Position numbers and translations under genes: made by a program. The notes beneath the pieces are model-generated. The model saw nothing but the letters and a program-made list of their open reading frames with translations. It searched no databases and was not told where the DNA came from. A stretch of DNA of 36,355 nt from contig USPM01000009.1 in assembly GCA_900556715.1 (NCBI GenBank), positions 1-36,355 on the forward strand, given 5' to 3'. The DNA comes from an uncultured Megamonas sp. GTDB taxonomy: Bacteria > Bacillota_C > Negativicutes > Selenomonadales > Selenomonadaceae. Position 1 is the first letter of the stretch. Every line of letters starts with the position of its first letter. Below are positions 25,490 through 33,562 of the stretch, piece after piece.

Positions 25490-26164
25490 TTAAAATCTCA
25501 TTGGTCCATGTCCTTTTAATCCCTTTGGACCTTTTTTCATACCTAAATCTAATGCTTCCATTTTTTGATGAATTTCTGCTAATTGTTCCTGTGTGATACC
25601 TAAATCATTTGCTACCATTTCCCAATTTTTAGTTGAAGGATTATGCATTTCTATAATATCAGCTGGAGATTTATCAACATACATAGAATATAATAAACCA
25701 TGAATTATCTCATCTACACCATAATTTTGTTCTACTAAAAAAGTTACAATACTTTTATTCATATCTAACTTATTAGCAATTTGTGTAGATACTATATCAT
25801 CATGTGCAGCCTTTATGTCATTAGGAGTAAGACCTATCAAATATTCTACACGTGGCCAAGAGTTATTTTCTCTTAAATTCATAATATCTTCAAAAGATTT
25901 ATGTGAAGCATATGCTAAAAATGCACCTTCATAAAGATCAGGCATTCCCCAACCATTATTATAATAAGTTACTAATGTTTGTCTATCTACACCAAAATAT
26001 TCATTAATATTTTGCATTTCATTATCAATACGTATCTGTGGTGATACCCTTTCAACTTTAGGCAAAGGCTTCGCCTGCACTGTATTAGTTGTAAACTGAT
26101 AACTTGCACCTGTTAAGACTAAACCTGTAACTGTAAGTGCTAAAATTTTAGTTAATCTTTTCAT
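25490..26164 (-). CDS. Secreted protein with two internal repeats, function unknown
   Basis: A 224-residue precursor with a clear signal peptide (MKRL, then a hydrophobic stretch, probable cleavage after TVQA at residue 31). The mature part consists of two diverged copies of one unit of about 70 residues (52-121 and 128-200). Shared positions include a G-[MV]-[DE]-[LI] turn, a following Gly, KS..DI and a W..V...[LI]G[LI]T ending (SWPRVEYLIGLT and NWEMVANDLGIT). The tail is basic and rich in Gly and Pro (KKGPKGLKGHGPMRF). There are no Cys, no lipobox and no recognised enzyme motif. I do not recognise the family. The alternating helical pattern suggests a small all-helical envelope protein. SD GAGGCGAT precedes ATG 26164; a separate promoter lies in the 69-base gap after proC. 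Confidence 0.85.
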   Translation of the reverse strand: MKRLTKILALTVTGLVLTGASYQFTTNTVQAKPLPKVERVSPQIRIDNEMQNINEYFGVDRQTLVTYYNNGWGMPDLYEGAFLAYASHKSFEDIMNLRENNSWPRVEYLIGLTPNDIKAAHDDIVSTQIANKLDMNKSIVTFLVEQNYGVDEIIHGLLYSMYVDKSPADIIEMHNPSTKNWEMVANDLGITQEQLAEIHQKMEALDLGMKKGPKGLKGHGPMRF

Positions 26165-26198
26165 ATTTATCGCCTCACTTTGAATAATTATTAATTAT

Positions 26199-26228
26199 AT
26201 TATATCATAATAAATCAAATATTTTGAA
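26199..26228 (-). promoter_or_regulatory. Candidate promoter of the secreted-protein gene
   Basis: TTCAAA (26228-26223), an 18-base spacer and TATAAT (26204-26199) on the minus strand, directly after the proC stop codon. Confidence 0.45.
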
Positions 26229-26233
26229 GAAAA

Positions 26234-27025
26234 TTATTTATTTTCAATAGCATCAATAGCGTCAATCACTGCACTTCTAAAGCCTTTACGTTCCAAAGTT
26301 GCTACACCCACAATAGTAGTACCAGCAGGTGAACATACTGCATCTTTCATAGCACCTGGATGATTATTTGTAGCCAATTGCAATTTACCAGTTCCCACTA
26401 TCATTTGACTTGCTAATTTATATGCTACAGGGCGAGCAAGTCCATGCATTACACCAGCATCAGCTAAAGCTTCGATAAACATACTAGCAAAAGCAGGGCC
26501 ACAACCAGCTACAGTACCACCTATGGATAATTGTTTAGTATCCACAAATTGAACTATAGATATTGTAGAAAATAGCTCCGTGAATAAATTCAATTCTTCA
26601 TCACTTAAAGAATGTGTACTTTCACAAATAAAAATACCTTCACCTATAGCTACTGGTGTATTTGGTATTGTGCTTAAATGATGCGTATTTGGTAAAAGAA
26701 TTTCCTCATATTTAGCAAATGGAAAATTTGCTGCAATAGAAATAATAACTTTTTCTTGTAATTCTTTCTTTATCGGTGTGATAACTTCTTCTATCATATA
26801 TGGTTTCACAGCTATGATGACCATATCTACATTATCAACAACTTCTTTTGCACTCTTACAAGGATTGATTTGCTTTTCTTTCGTATTTTTACAAAGCTTA
26901 TCCCAATTTTTTGCACAAGCAAAAATTTGATTGCCCTTTATAGCTCCCTGATTGATTAAACCAGTAGCTATAGCTTGCCCCATATTGCCAAAACCTATAA
27001 AACCTAATTTTAAATTATCAAACAT
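26234..27025 (-). CDS. proC: Pyrroline-5-carboxylate reductase
   Basis: Reduces pyrroline-5-carboxylate to proline with NAD(P)H, the last step of proline synthesis. The 263-residue protein has the Rossmann glycine motif LGFIGFGNMGQAIATGL at its start and MVIIAVKPYMIEEV. The conserved C-terminal dimer/active-site region is GCGPAFASMFIEALADAGV with GAMKDAVCSPAGTTIVGVA. ATG 27025 has AAGAAGG 7 bases upstream; an earlier in-frame ATG at 27046 has none. It stands between a terminator upstream and the promoter of the secreted-protein gene. Confidence 0.95.
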   Translation of the reverse strand: MFDNLKLGFIGFGNMGQAIATGLINQGAIKGNQIFACAKNWDKLCKNTKEKQINPCKSAKEVVDNVDMVIIAVKPYMIEEVITPIKKELQEKVIISIAANFPFAKYEEILLPNTHHLSTIPNTPVAIGEGIFICESTHSLSDEELNLFTELFSTISIVQFVDTKQLSIGGTVAGCGPAFASMFIEALADAGVMHGLARPVAYKLASQMIVGTGKLQLATNNHPGAMKDAVCSPAGTTIVGVATLERKGFRSAVIDAIDAIENK

Positions 27026-27090
27026 ATAAATACCTTCTTTATTCATTTTTTTACATCATTTAAGTTATATTTTATCATATCAACTAATTC

Positions 27091-27126
27091 TAAAAAACTC
27101 CTACTAGCTTCAAAACTAATAGGAGT
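27091..27126 (-). terminator. Terminator of coaBC
   Basis: Read on the minus strand: stem ACTCCTATTAG with CTAGTAGGAGT (one G-U pair, 27126-27116 with 27107-27097), 8-base loop, then TTTTTTA. Confidence 0.85.
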
Positions 27127-27134
27127 CTTTTATT

Positions 27135-28340
27135 TTATTTATTCATCTTTTCTTCAATTGTATCTAAAATTAATTTAGCTAATTCTGATTTTTGCATAAG
27201 TGGAGCTTGTTTTATTTCACCATCACGTGTGATGATTTTGGCAATATTAGTATCTACATTAAAACCAGCACCAGCTTGACTCACATCATTTGCCACAATC
27301 ATGTCAAGATTTTTACGTTGTAATTTACCTTTAGCATACTCTTCAACATTTTGAGTTTCCGCTGCAAAACCAACTAAATACTGCTTATCTGATTTCTTTT
27401 CACCTAATCCTTTTAAAATATCTGGATTTTTCACAAGTTCAATAGTCATAACTTCGTCAGATTTTTTTATTTTTTGACTGGCTACTTCTTTTACACGATA
27501 ATCAGAAACTGCTGCTGACATTATAGTAACATCACAATCTGCAAAATGTTCTTCAATATGCTGTTGCATTTCTCTTGCAGACTCTACTTTTATTAATTTT
27601 ACATTTTCAGGTGCTTCAATATTTGTAATACCAGAAACAAGAATTACTTCAGCACCTCTATTAGCTGCTTCTGTAGCAATGGCATAACCCATTTTCCCAC
27701 TAGAACGATTACTGATATAGCGAACAGGATCGATAGGTTCTCTTGTCCCTGCTGCACTTACAATTATTTTTTTACCTTTTAAAGATTGCTTATTTTGTTT
27801 TTCAACATAATCTTTTATAGTTTCCACTAAAGTAGCAGGTTCAGGGAGTCTACCTATGCCATTCACGCCACAAGCCAAATGACCACTTGCCGGTTCAATA
27901 ATATGATAATTATACTCACGAAGAGTATTTATATTTTTCTGTGTTATCGGGTTCTGATACATATTACTATTCATTGCAGGAGCCACAAAAACAGGAGCTT
28001 TAGTTGCCATAATTACAGTAGATAACATATCATCTGCAATACCATTTGCTATTTTGCCAATAATATTTGCTGTTGCTGGTGCGATTAAAACTAAATCTGC
28101 TAAATTGGCAAGAGCAATATGTTCCACATTCCAATTTGTAACCTTATCCCACATAGAAACATTTACAGGATTTCCACTGATTTCTTGAAATGTAAGTGGT
28201 GTAACAAAATTTGTAGCTTCTTTTGTCATCACTACATGTACATTAGCACCTAATTTTCTAAGTCTACTAGCTACATCTACGACTTTATAAACTGCAATAC
28301 CACCACAAACTGCTAATAAGATATTTTTGTCTTTCAGCAT
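27135..28340 (-). CDS. coaBC: Bifunctional PPC synthetase / PPC decarboxylase
   Basis: Joins 4'-phosphopantothenate to cysteine and decarboxylates the product, two steps of coenzyme A synthesis. The 401-residue protein has the flavin-binding CoaC half first: LLAVCGGIAVYKVVDVASRL, catalytic His74 in NVEHIALA, the substrate motif PAMNSNMY and the active-site Cys in HLACGVNGIGRLPEP. The CoaB half follows, with VSAAGTREPIDPVRYISNRS, KMGYAIATEA and LVGFAAETQ. ATG 28340 follows AGAGG. An in-frame ATG 19 codons upstream lacks an SD and adds a hydrophobic stretch absent from the family. It follows rpoZ as in Bacillus, but a terminator lies between them. Confidence 0.96.
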   Translation of the reverse strand: MLKDKNILLAVCGGIAVYKVVDVASRLRKLGANVHVVMTKEATNFVTPLTFQEISGNPVNVSMWDKVTNWNVEHIALANLADLVLIAPATANIIGKIANGIADDMLSTVIMATKAPVFVAPAMNSNMYQNPITQKNINTLREYNYHIIEPASGHLACGVNGIGRLPEPATLVETIKDYVEKQNKQSLKGKKIIVSAAGTREPIDPVRYISNRSSGKMGYAIATEAANRGAEVILVSGITNIEAPENVKLIKVESAREMQQHIEEHFADCDVTIMSAAVSDYRVKEVASQKIKKSDEVMTIELVKNPDILKGLGEKKSDKQYLVGFAAETQNVEEYAKGKLQRKNLDMIVANDVSQAGAGFNVDTNIAKIITRDGEIKQAPLMQKSELAKLILDTIEEKMNK

Positions 28341-28386
28341 AATAAACCTCTTATATAAAAATATTAATATTGACTTTCTAATTAGC

Positions 28387-28414
28387 AAAAAAGGCAAGTA
28401 TTAGCTTGCCTTTT
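28387..28414 (-). terminator. Terminator between rpoZ and coaBC
   Basis: A perfect stem AAAAGGCAAG (minus strand 28414-28405 with 28398-28389), 6-base loop, followed by TTTTTTGC. It may be leaky, because coaBC has only a poor promoter in the remaining gap. Confidence 0.75.
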
Positions 28415-28422
28415 CTTTTAGA

Positions 28423-28632
28423 TTAAATGCTTTTTTTCACACGTGAAAAAGTGATTTTATCTTCTGCTACTTCTTCTAAAGCATTTGTAACATCTTTATG
28501 AGATTGAAGTACGGATTTTACAGGAGAACCTGCCAAAATTTGTCTAGCTCTTTTTGCTGCTAAAACAACTAAAGTATACTTACTATCAACTTTTGGTAAA
28601 AGTTGGTCCATAGAAGGATGCACTATATCCAT
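28423..28632 (-). CDS. rpoZ: RNA polymerase omega subunit
   Basis: A 69-residue protein that assists assembly of RNA polymerase by holding the beta' subunit. MDIVHPSMDQLLPKVDSKYT followed by LVVLAAKRARQIL is the omega signature, and the length is typical. SD GGAGAG lies before ATG 28632. It sits 30 bases after gmk in the order gmk-rpoZ-coaBC found in many Firmicutes. Confidence 0.95.
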   Translation of the reverse strand: MDIVHPSMDQLLPKVDSKYTLVVLAAKRARQILAGSPVKSVLQSHKDVTNALEEVAEDKITFSRVKKSI

Positions 28633-28662
28633 TATAAATCTCTCCTTTACAAATATTGTGCT

Positions 28663-29280
28663 TTAAACTTTTTCATTTTCAAGTTGAATAAGCTTATCTA
28701 AATTATTATACACTGCACAGCGTTCAGCTTCAATAATATGCACAATTTTATTTACAACATCACTGACAACTTCATTAGTGATGATGTAATCATAATTATT
28801 TCCACGTGGTATTTCTTCAATAGCAGCACTTAAACGACGTTTTATAGCCTCTTCTGTTTCTGTACCACGTCCGCGAATGCGTTTTTCAAGTTCAGCAAGT
28901 GAAGGTGGCAATAAGAAAATAAAAGTACCTTCTTTTAAAAACATTTTCTGTACATTTAAAGCACCTTGTGTATCGATCTCAAGCAATACATCTTTGCCAC
29001 TTTCCAATACTTCACGCACTTTATCTGCTGGAGTTCCATAATAATTCCCATAAACTTCAGCCCACTCTAACAAACGATTTTCTTCAATCATTTGCTGAAA
29101 TTCTTCTTTAGATAAGAACCAATAATCTTTACCATTTACTTCTCCAGGTCTAGGTTTACGTGTTGTTGCTGAAATAGAAAATACAATTTCAGGATGTACT
29201 TTTAATAATTCTTTACAAACAGTTCCTTTACCTGTACCAGATGGCCCAGAAATAACTATTAAATTCCCCTTATTCTTCAT
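28663..29280 (-). CDS. gmk: Guanylate kinase
   Basis: Phosphorylates GMP to GDP with ATP. The 205-residue protein begins with the P-loop [17 protein letters not shown] and has the GMP-binding segment [29 protein letters not shown] and the lid [17 protein letters not shown]. The start ATG overlaps the end of remA by 11 bases (29270-29280), so the two are coupled. AAAAGGG inside remA is its SD. Links to the purine operon in the same window are functional (GMP use), not transcriptional. Confidence 0.97.
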   Translation of the reverse strand: MKNKGNLIVISGPSGTGKGTVCKELLKVHPEIVFSISATTRKPRPGEVNGKDYWFLSKEEFQQMIEENRLLEWAEVYGNYYGTPADKVREVLESGKDVLLEIDTQGALNVQKMFLKEGTFIFLLPPSLAELEKRIRGRGTETEEAIKRRLSAAIEEIPRGNNYDYIITNEVVSDVVNKIVHIIEAERCAVYNNLDKLIQLENEKV

Positions 29281-29545
29281 TTACTCTACCCTTTTCTTTT
29301 ATAATATTCATATTTACTCTATTTGTTATTGTCTCTGGTTGTACAGCTGACAAAATAACAGTCGAATTATCCATGATTATTACTGAACGTGTACGTCGCC
29401 CATAAGTAGCATCAATTAAATTTTTTAGTTCTTTTGCTTCTTGAATTATACGTTTTATCGGTGCTGACTCAGGGCTTACAATCGCAACGATACGCTCCAC
29501 AGCTATAATTGTACCATAACCAATATTAACTAATCTTGCTTGCAT
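29270..29545 (-). CDS. remA: RemA / DUF370 regulator
   Basis: A 91-residue DNA-binding protein of the DUF370 family; the Bacillus subtilis member RemA activates biofilm matrix and osmoprotection genes. [22 protein letters not shown] and the conserved [16 protein letters not shown] are present, followed by [11 protein letters not shown]. The fold is known to form a ring with basic residues for DNA, to which RRTR belongs. It lies between yicC and gmk, the standard position in Firmicutes. SD AAGGTGA precedes ATG 29545. Its targets in this organism are unknown. Confidence 0.93.
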   Translation of the reverse strand: MQARLVNIGYGTIIAVERIVAIVSPESAPIKRIIQEAKELKNLIDATYGRRTRSVIIMDNSTVILSAVQPETITNRVNMNIIKEKGRVNEE

Positions 29546-29558
29546 AATTCACCTTTAA

Positions 29559-30455
29559 CTATTCAATATTTTGAATTTGTTCACGAATTTTTTCCAATTC
29601 GCCCTTTATTTCTACTACCAAATTGGCAATTTCAGCGTTATTAGCTTTAGAAGCCATTGTATTTGTTTCACGATTCATTTCCTGAACAATAAAATCCAGC
29701 TTACGACCAATATTACCTTCCATATCTAAGCTAGCTCTAAACTGTTGCAAATGACTTCCCATACGTACAATTTCTTCTGTAATATCCATTTTATCTGCCA
29801 TAATAGCACATTCTTGAATTATTCTATTTTCATCAATATTTTGCTCACTCAATAAAGATTTAAGTGTTTCTATCAATTGATTTCGATAATTCACCAAACG
29901 TTCAGGAGCTACAACTCTTATTTTTTCTGTATATTTAGCAATAATATCTAAGCGACGAAGTAAATCTTTTTTTAGATTTTCCCCTTCAATAGATTTCATT
30001 TTGACAAATTCTTCTGTAGCTTGTTCTACAGTATTTATCAATAAAGGTTTTATTCCTTCTAAATCTAAGCTATCATCAGCTAAATTTATAATTCCCTGAA
30101 AATTTGCCAAATCCACTAAAGAGATATTCTTTAATTTTGCTTTTTTATCGATATTTTTAATAGTTGTATTGATTTCCTGTAAGCTCTTATAATAAGCAAT
30201 CAACAAATCTTTGTCAATGGCTAACTTTTTATTTTCTTCATTATTATTTACAAAATTAATGTAAATATCTATTTTCCCACGAAGAGCATATTTATTTAAA
30301 GCTTCAATTATACTTGCCTCTAAAGCACGCAATGCACTTGGCATACGAATAGAAATATCGCGATATCTATTATTTACCGCCTTCATCTCTACCCCAATTT
30401 TATATATTCCATTATCAAAAGTTGCTGAGCCAAAGCCCGTCATACTTCTCGCCAA
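29559..30455 (-). CDS. YicC/YloC family endoribonuclease
   Basis: A 298-residue cytoplasmic protein of the YicC family, recently characterised members of which cut RNA. The N-terminal ARSMTGFGSATFD and EMKAVNNRYRDISIRMPS are the family hallmark. The C-terminal DUF1732 part reads GRKLDFIVQEMNRETNTMASKANNAEI. The start is TTG at 30455, 8 bases after GGGAGG; the ATG four codons later would cut the conserved start. It lies 27 bases after dapF and 13 before remA, in one operon. Confidence 0.93.
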   Translation of the reverse strand: MARSMTGFGSATFDNGIYKIGVEMKAVNNRYRDISIRMPSALRALEASIIEALNKYALRGKIDIYINFVNNNEENKKLAIDKDLLIAYYKSLQEINTTIKNIDKKAKLKNISLVDLANFQGIINLADDSLDLEGIKPLLINTVEQATEEFVKMKSIEGENLKKDLLRRLDIIAKYTEKIRVVAPERLVNYRNQLIETLKSLLSEQNIDENRIIQECAIMADKMDITEEIVRMGSHLQQFRASLDMEGNIGRKLDFIVQEMNRETNTMASKANNAEIANLVVEIKGELEKIREQIQNIE

Positions 30456-30482
30456 AAAAACTACCTCCCTAATTAAAATTTA

Positions 30483-31313
30483 TTAATCAGACCATGTTGC
30501 TGTAAATACTTTTGTAGCTGGGCCTGTCATATAAATTCGATTATTATCAGCCCATTGTATAGTTAAAATACCGCCATCTAATTCCACTTGAGCAGTTCTT
30601 TGTGTCTTATTATTCAATACACAAGCAACTAATGTAGCACAAGAACCTGTACCACAAGCCCAAGTGATCCCAGCACCACGTTCCCAAACACGCATACGCA
30701 CATATTTATCATTTTTTACTTCTACAAATTCAGTATTTGTTTTCTTTGGAAATACCGGATTAGTTTCAAATTTAGGGCCAATTTTTTCAAGTTCTACAGT
30801 ATTAATATCATCAACAAAAACTATACAATGAGGATTTCCCATAGATACACATGTCATTTTATAAGTTTGACCATCTACTGTGATATCTTCATTTACTACT
30901 TGATTATTGCCAAAACCAGCGACAGGAATTTTGTCCCCTTCTAAAATAGGTTCACCCATATCCACATGAACAGTTCCATCATCCATGATTTCTGGAACAA
31001 TTATACCTGCACCAGTTTCTACAGTGAATTTTTTCTTATCTGTAAGTTTAGCTTCTCTTACACATTTGGCAAAACAGCGAATACCATTACCACACATTTC
31101 TGCTTCACTGCCATCACTATTGATGATTTGCATTCGAAAATCCGCTACTTTAGATGGCAAAATAAAAATCACACCATCTGCACCTACGCCAAAATGACGA
31201 TCACATATTTTTTCTGCATTTGCAATTATTTCACTGATATCTTCATTATTAAATGCATTAACCAATACAAAATCATTTCCACAAGCTTGCCATTTAGAAA
31301 AATTAAATTCCAT
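30483..31313 (-). CDS. dapF: Diaminopimelate epimerase
   Basis: Converts LL- to meso-diaminopimelate for lysine and cell-wall synthesis. The 276-residue protein has ACGNDFVLV at the N-terminus and the two catalytic cysteines, Cys74 in EMCGNGIRCF and Cys220 in GAGITWACGTGSCA. It also has MGNPHCIVFVDD. ATG 31313 has AAGGAGG 8 bases upstream; an earlier in-frame ATG (31352) has none and adds residues outside the family. It is the first gene of the operon dapF-yicC-remA-gmk-rpoZ, divergent from rqcH. Confidence 0.96.
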   Translation of the reverse strand: MEFNFSKWQACGNDFVLVNAFNNEDISEIIANAEKICDRHFGVGADGVIFILPSKVADFRMQIINSDGSEAEMCGNGIRCFAKCVREAKLTDKKKFTVETGAGIIVPEIMDDGTVHVDMGEPILEGDKIPVAGFGNNQVVNEDITVDGQTYKMTCVSMGNPHCIVFVDDINTVELEKIGPKFETNPVFPKKTNTEFVEVKNDKYVRMRVWERGAGITWACGTGSCATLVACVLNNKTQRTAQVELDGGILTIQWADNNRIYMTGPATKVFTATWSD

Positions 31314-31620
31314 AATAAAAATCCTCCTTAAACACATCAAAAAATAATGCATTTATTTCTACAAATTTAAAATCTATTTAGGCTTATTATAAATAATAAC
31401 AAAATCATAATAATAACTTATATTAATTCGCTATTAAATATCAACAATCCTGCTCATATTATTATAATTATTCATCTTTTTAAAGAAAATACTAATTAAT
31501 GACAAAAAACTTGACAAAAACTGCTCAATTAACAATTTATCAAATAAATTCACCTGTGATATAATATTTTAGATATTAATTTCTTAAACCAAGAAATTAA
31601 CGAAAGGAATGAATACTATT
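31314..31620. other. Divergent intergenic region dapF / rqcH
   Basis: About 300 AT-rich bases holding the rqcH promoter at 31537-31565. A stray TTGACA at 31511-31516 has no good -10. For dapF only TATAAT on the minus strand near 31460 was seen, without a clear -35. No open frame or stable hairpin was found. Confidence 0.45.
31537..31565 (+). promoter_or_regulatory. Promoter of rqcH
   Basis: TTATCA (31537-31542), a 17-base spacer and TATAAT (31560-31565), giving a leader of about 50 bases. Confidence 0.6.
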
Positions 31621-33393
31621 ATGAGTTTAGATGGATTTTCTCTTAATCCTTTAATAAACGAACTAAATGATAAATTAGCAGGTGGCAGAATAGACAAAAT
31701 CTGTCAACCTAATAAACAAGATATTTACCTCTACATTCGCCAACCAGGTCAAACATATATTTTATATTTATCCATAAATCCTCAAAATCCTATGGCAAAT
31801 ATTACTACATTTCAACCAGATAATCCACCTGAACCACCTGTCTTTTGCATGGTATTACGTAAACAACTAGAAGGTGGTCGCATTGCCTCTATTTCTCAAT
31901 ATGGTTTAGACCGCATGATCCTAATAGATATAGATACATTAGGACCAAAGAGTCTTATCATCACCAAGACTCTAATTGCCGAACTTATGGGGAAATACAG
32001 TAACTTAATTTTAATGCAAGATGGTACTATCATCGAAGCGTTTCGCCGTGTTGGTGAAAATAATAACCGTGTACGCACAGTCTTACCAGGTCAAAATTAT
32101 GAAGTTCCGCCTGTTCAAGATAAAATAAATATTTTAACCACTGATACAGCTTCATTTATCAACCGCTTAAAAACATATCAAGAAGCTAATCTATATCAGG
32201 CAATTATCGCCAGTGGTTTAGGATTTGGCCCCATAACAGCCAAAGAAATCATTTTTTTAGCAGGATTTAGTAGTGATTTACTAATAAAAGATATGGATGA
32301 AATAGATTTTTCTTCTTTAACTAATATCATAAATGAATTTAAAAACATCTATCAAGAAAAAAATTTTTCACCGACATTAGTTTTAGATAAAAAACGTAAA
32401 ATAAAAGCTATGGCTCCATTTGCCTTGCATATTTTTAATGAAAAAGACTTTTCACTTAAAACATATACAGATATCAATGCTCTATTAGAAGACTCTAAAA
32501 ACTACACTAATAGTTATTATAATTTACCAGAAAAAGATTTTTATCGCAAAACAATTCATAATGAAATTAATCGTTTAACTAAAAAAGAAAAAATACTATT
32601 AGAAGAATTAGCCAAAGCACAAAAAGCTGAAAAATATAAAATAAAAGCTGATAACTTAATGACTTACCAATATCAATTTAAAGACCATCAAGATAAAGAA
32701 ATTACCGTTACTAATATCTATGATGAAAATTATGCACCAATAAAAATAGCATTAGATACCAAATTAACTATAATTCAAAATATGCAAGCTTATTATAAAA
32801 AATACGATAAATTAAAACGTTCTACACAAATGCTTGACGTTCAAATAAAACGTTGTCGAAAAGATAGAGAATATGCTCTAACCATTGAAACAGCGATTGA
32901 AGCTTCCACTACTATAGCCGACATTGAAGATATCAAAACCGAAATGATTAAAGCAGGATTTTTACCACCTGAAAATAAGAAAAAAGCTTCTATTGCTCCT
33001 TCTAAACCATTTAAATTTGCTTTACCTAACGGAATGTTTTTATTTGTTGGCAAAAATAATTATCAAAACGACAAATTAACCTTTAAAACAGCTCATAGCG
33101 ATGATATCTGGCTACATACAAAAGATATACCAGGCTCTCATGTCATCATTGATACTAGAGGAGATGAAGTAGATGAAGATACTTTGCTTTTAGCTGCACA
33201 AATAGCAGGATATTTCAGTAAAGCCCGTGGCTCTTCAAAAATTCCCGTCGATTATGTAGAATGTAGATATGTAAAAAAACCTTCTGGAGCAAAACCAGGT
33301 TTTGTAATATTTACAAATAATAAAACTTTATATGTAACACCTGACGAAGATGAAATCATACCAATTATCAATAGAGATTTAAATAAAAAATAA
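31621..33393 (+). CDS. rqcH: RqcH, ribosome quality control NFACT protein
   Basis: Binds stalled 50S-peptidyl-tRNA and recruits Ala-tRNA to add C-terminal alanine tails. The 590-residue protein begins MSLDGFSLNPLINELNDKL and has the NFACT-N domain, two helix-hairpin-helix-like segments, a central coiled coil (about residues 320-430, Lys/Glu rich) and the C-terminal NFACT-R domain with DDIWLHTKDIPGSHVII. Asp97-Arg98 in GLDRMIL fall at the same numbers as the essential D97/R98 pair of Bacillus subtilis RqcH. This supports ATG 31621 over the ATG at 31609, whose SD (AAAGGA) touches it directly. From 31621 the SD distance is 12, rather long. It is divergent from dapF-yicC, next to yicC-remA-gmk as in Bacillus. 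Confidence 0.94.
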   Translation: MSLDGFSLNPLINELNDKLAGGRIDKICQPNKQDIYLYIRQPGQTYILYLSINPQNPMANITTFQPDNPPEPPVFCMVLRKQLEGGRIASISQYGLDRMILIDIDTLGPKSLIITKTLIAELMGKYSNLILMQDGTIIEAFRRVGENNNRVRTVLPGQNYEVPPVQDKINILTTDTASFINRLKTYQEANLYQAIIASGLGFGPITAKEIIFLAGFSSDLLIKDMDEIDFSSLTNIINEFKNIYQEKNFSPTLVLDKKRKIKAMAPFALHIFNEKDFSLKTYTDINALLEDSKNYTNSYYNLPEKDFYRKTIHNEINRLTKKEKILLEELAKAQKAEKYKIKADNLMTYQYQFKDHQDKEITVTNIYDENYAPIKIALDTKLTIIQNMQAYYKKYDKLKRSTQMLDVQIKRCRKDREYALTIETAIEASTTIADIEDIKTEMIKAGFLPPENKKKASIAPSKPFKFALPNGMFLFVGKNNYQNDKLTFKTAHSDDIWLHTKDIPGSHVIIDTRGDEVDEDTLLLAAQIAGYFSKARGSSKIPVDYVECRYVKKPSGAKPGFVIFTNNKTLYVTPDEDEIIPIINRDLNKK

Positions 33394-33400
33394 ATATAAA

Positions 33401-33440
33401 AAGAAAAGACTACCATAATCACAATTGGTAGTCTTTTCTT
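33401..33440. terminator. Terminator of rqcH
   Basis: A perfect 15-base-pair stem AAGAAAAGACTACCA (33401-33415) with its complement 33426-33440 and a 10-base loop; the right arm ends TCTTTTCTT. Confidence 0.85.
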
Positions 33441-33449
33441 CAGCTAAAA

Positions 33450-33492
33450 TTTGTCGCCATCAATTTTTGTATTTGTCGCCATTTTGTCGCCA
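33450..33492. repeat. Three direct repeats TTTGTCGCCA
   Basis: Exact copies at 33450-33459, 33472-33481 and 33483-33492, spaced 22 and 11 bases apart. They are GC-rich against an AT-rich background and sit between two convergent genes, outside both terminators. Periods of one and two helical turns suggest a protein-binding array, for example arm sites of an integrase left at an attachment locus; that is inference. Confidence 0.8.
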
Positions 33493-33539
33493 AAAAATTT
33501 AAACTCATACAAAAATTTTAAACCTGTATTAAAATTTTT

Positions 33540-33562
33540 CCTTATAAAATAAGGCTTTTTTT
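33540..33562 (+). terminator. Second + strand terminator abutting the pckA stop
   Basis: Stem CCTTAT-AAA-ATAAGG (33540-33554) followed by CTTTTTTT, whose last bases overlap the pckA stop codon. It duplicates the function of the hairpin at 33401. Confidence 0.65.

Noticed and set aside
33450..33492. CRISPR array
   Set aside because: Repeats are 10 bases with 1- and 12-base gaps, far from CRISPR repeat and spacer sizes, and no cas genes are present.
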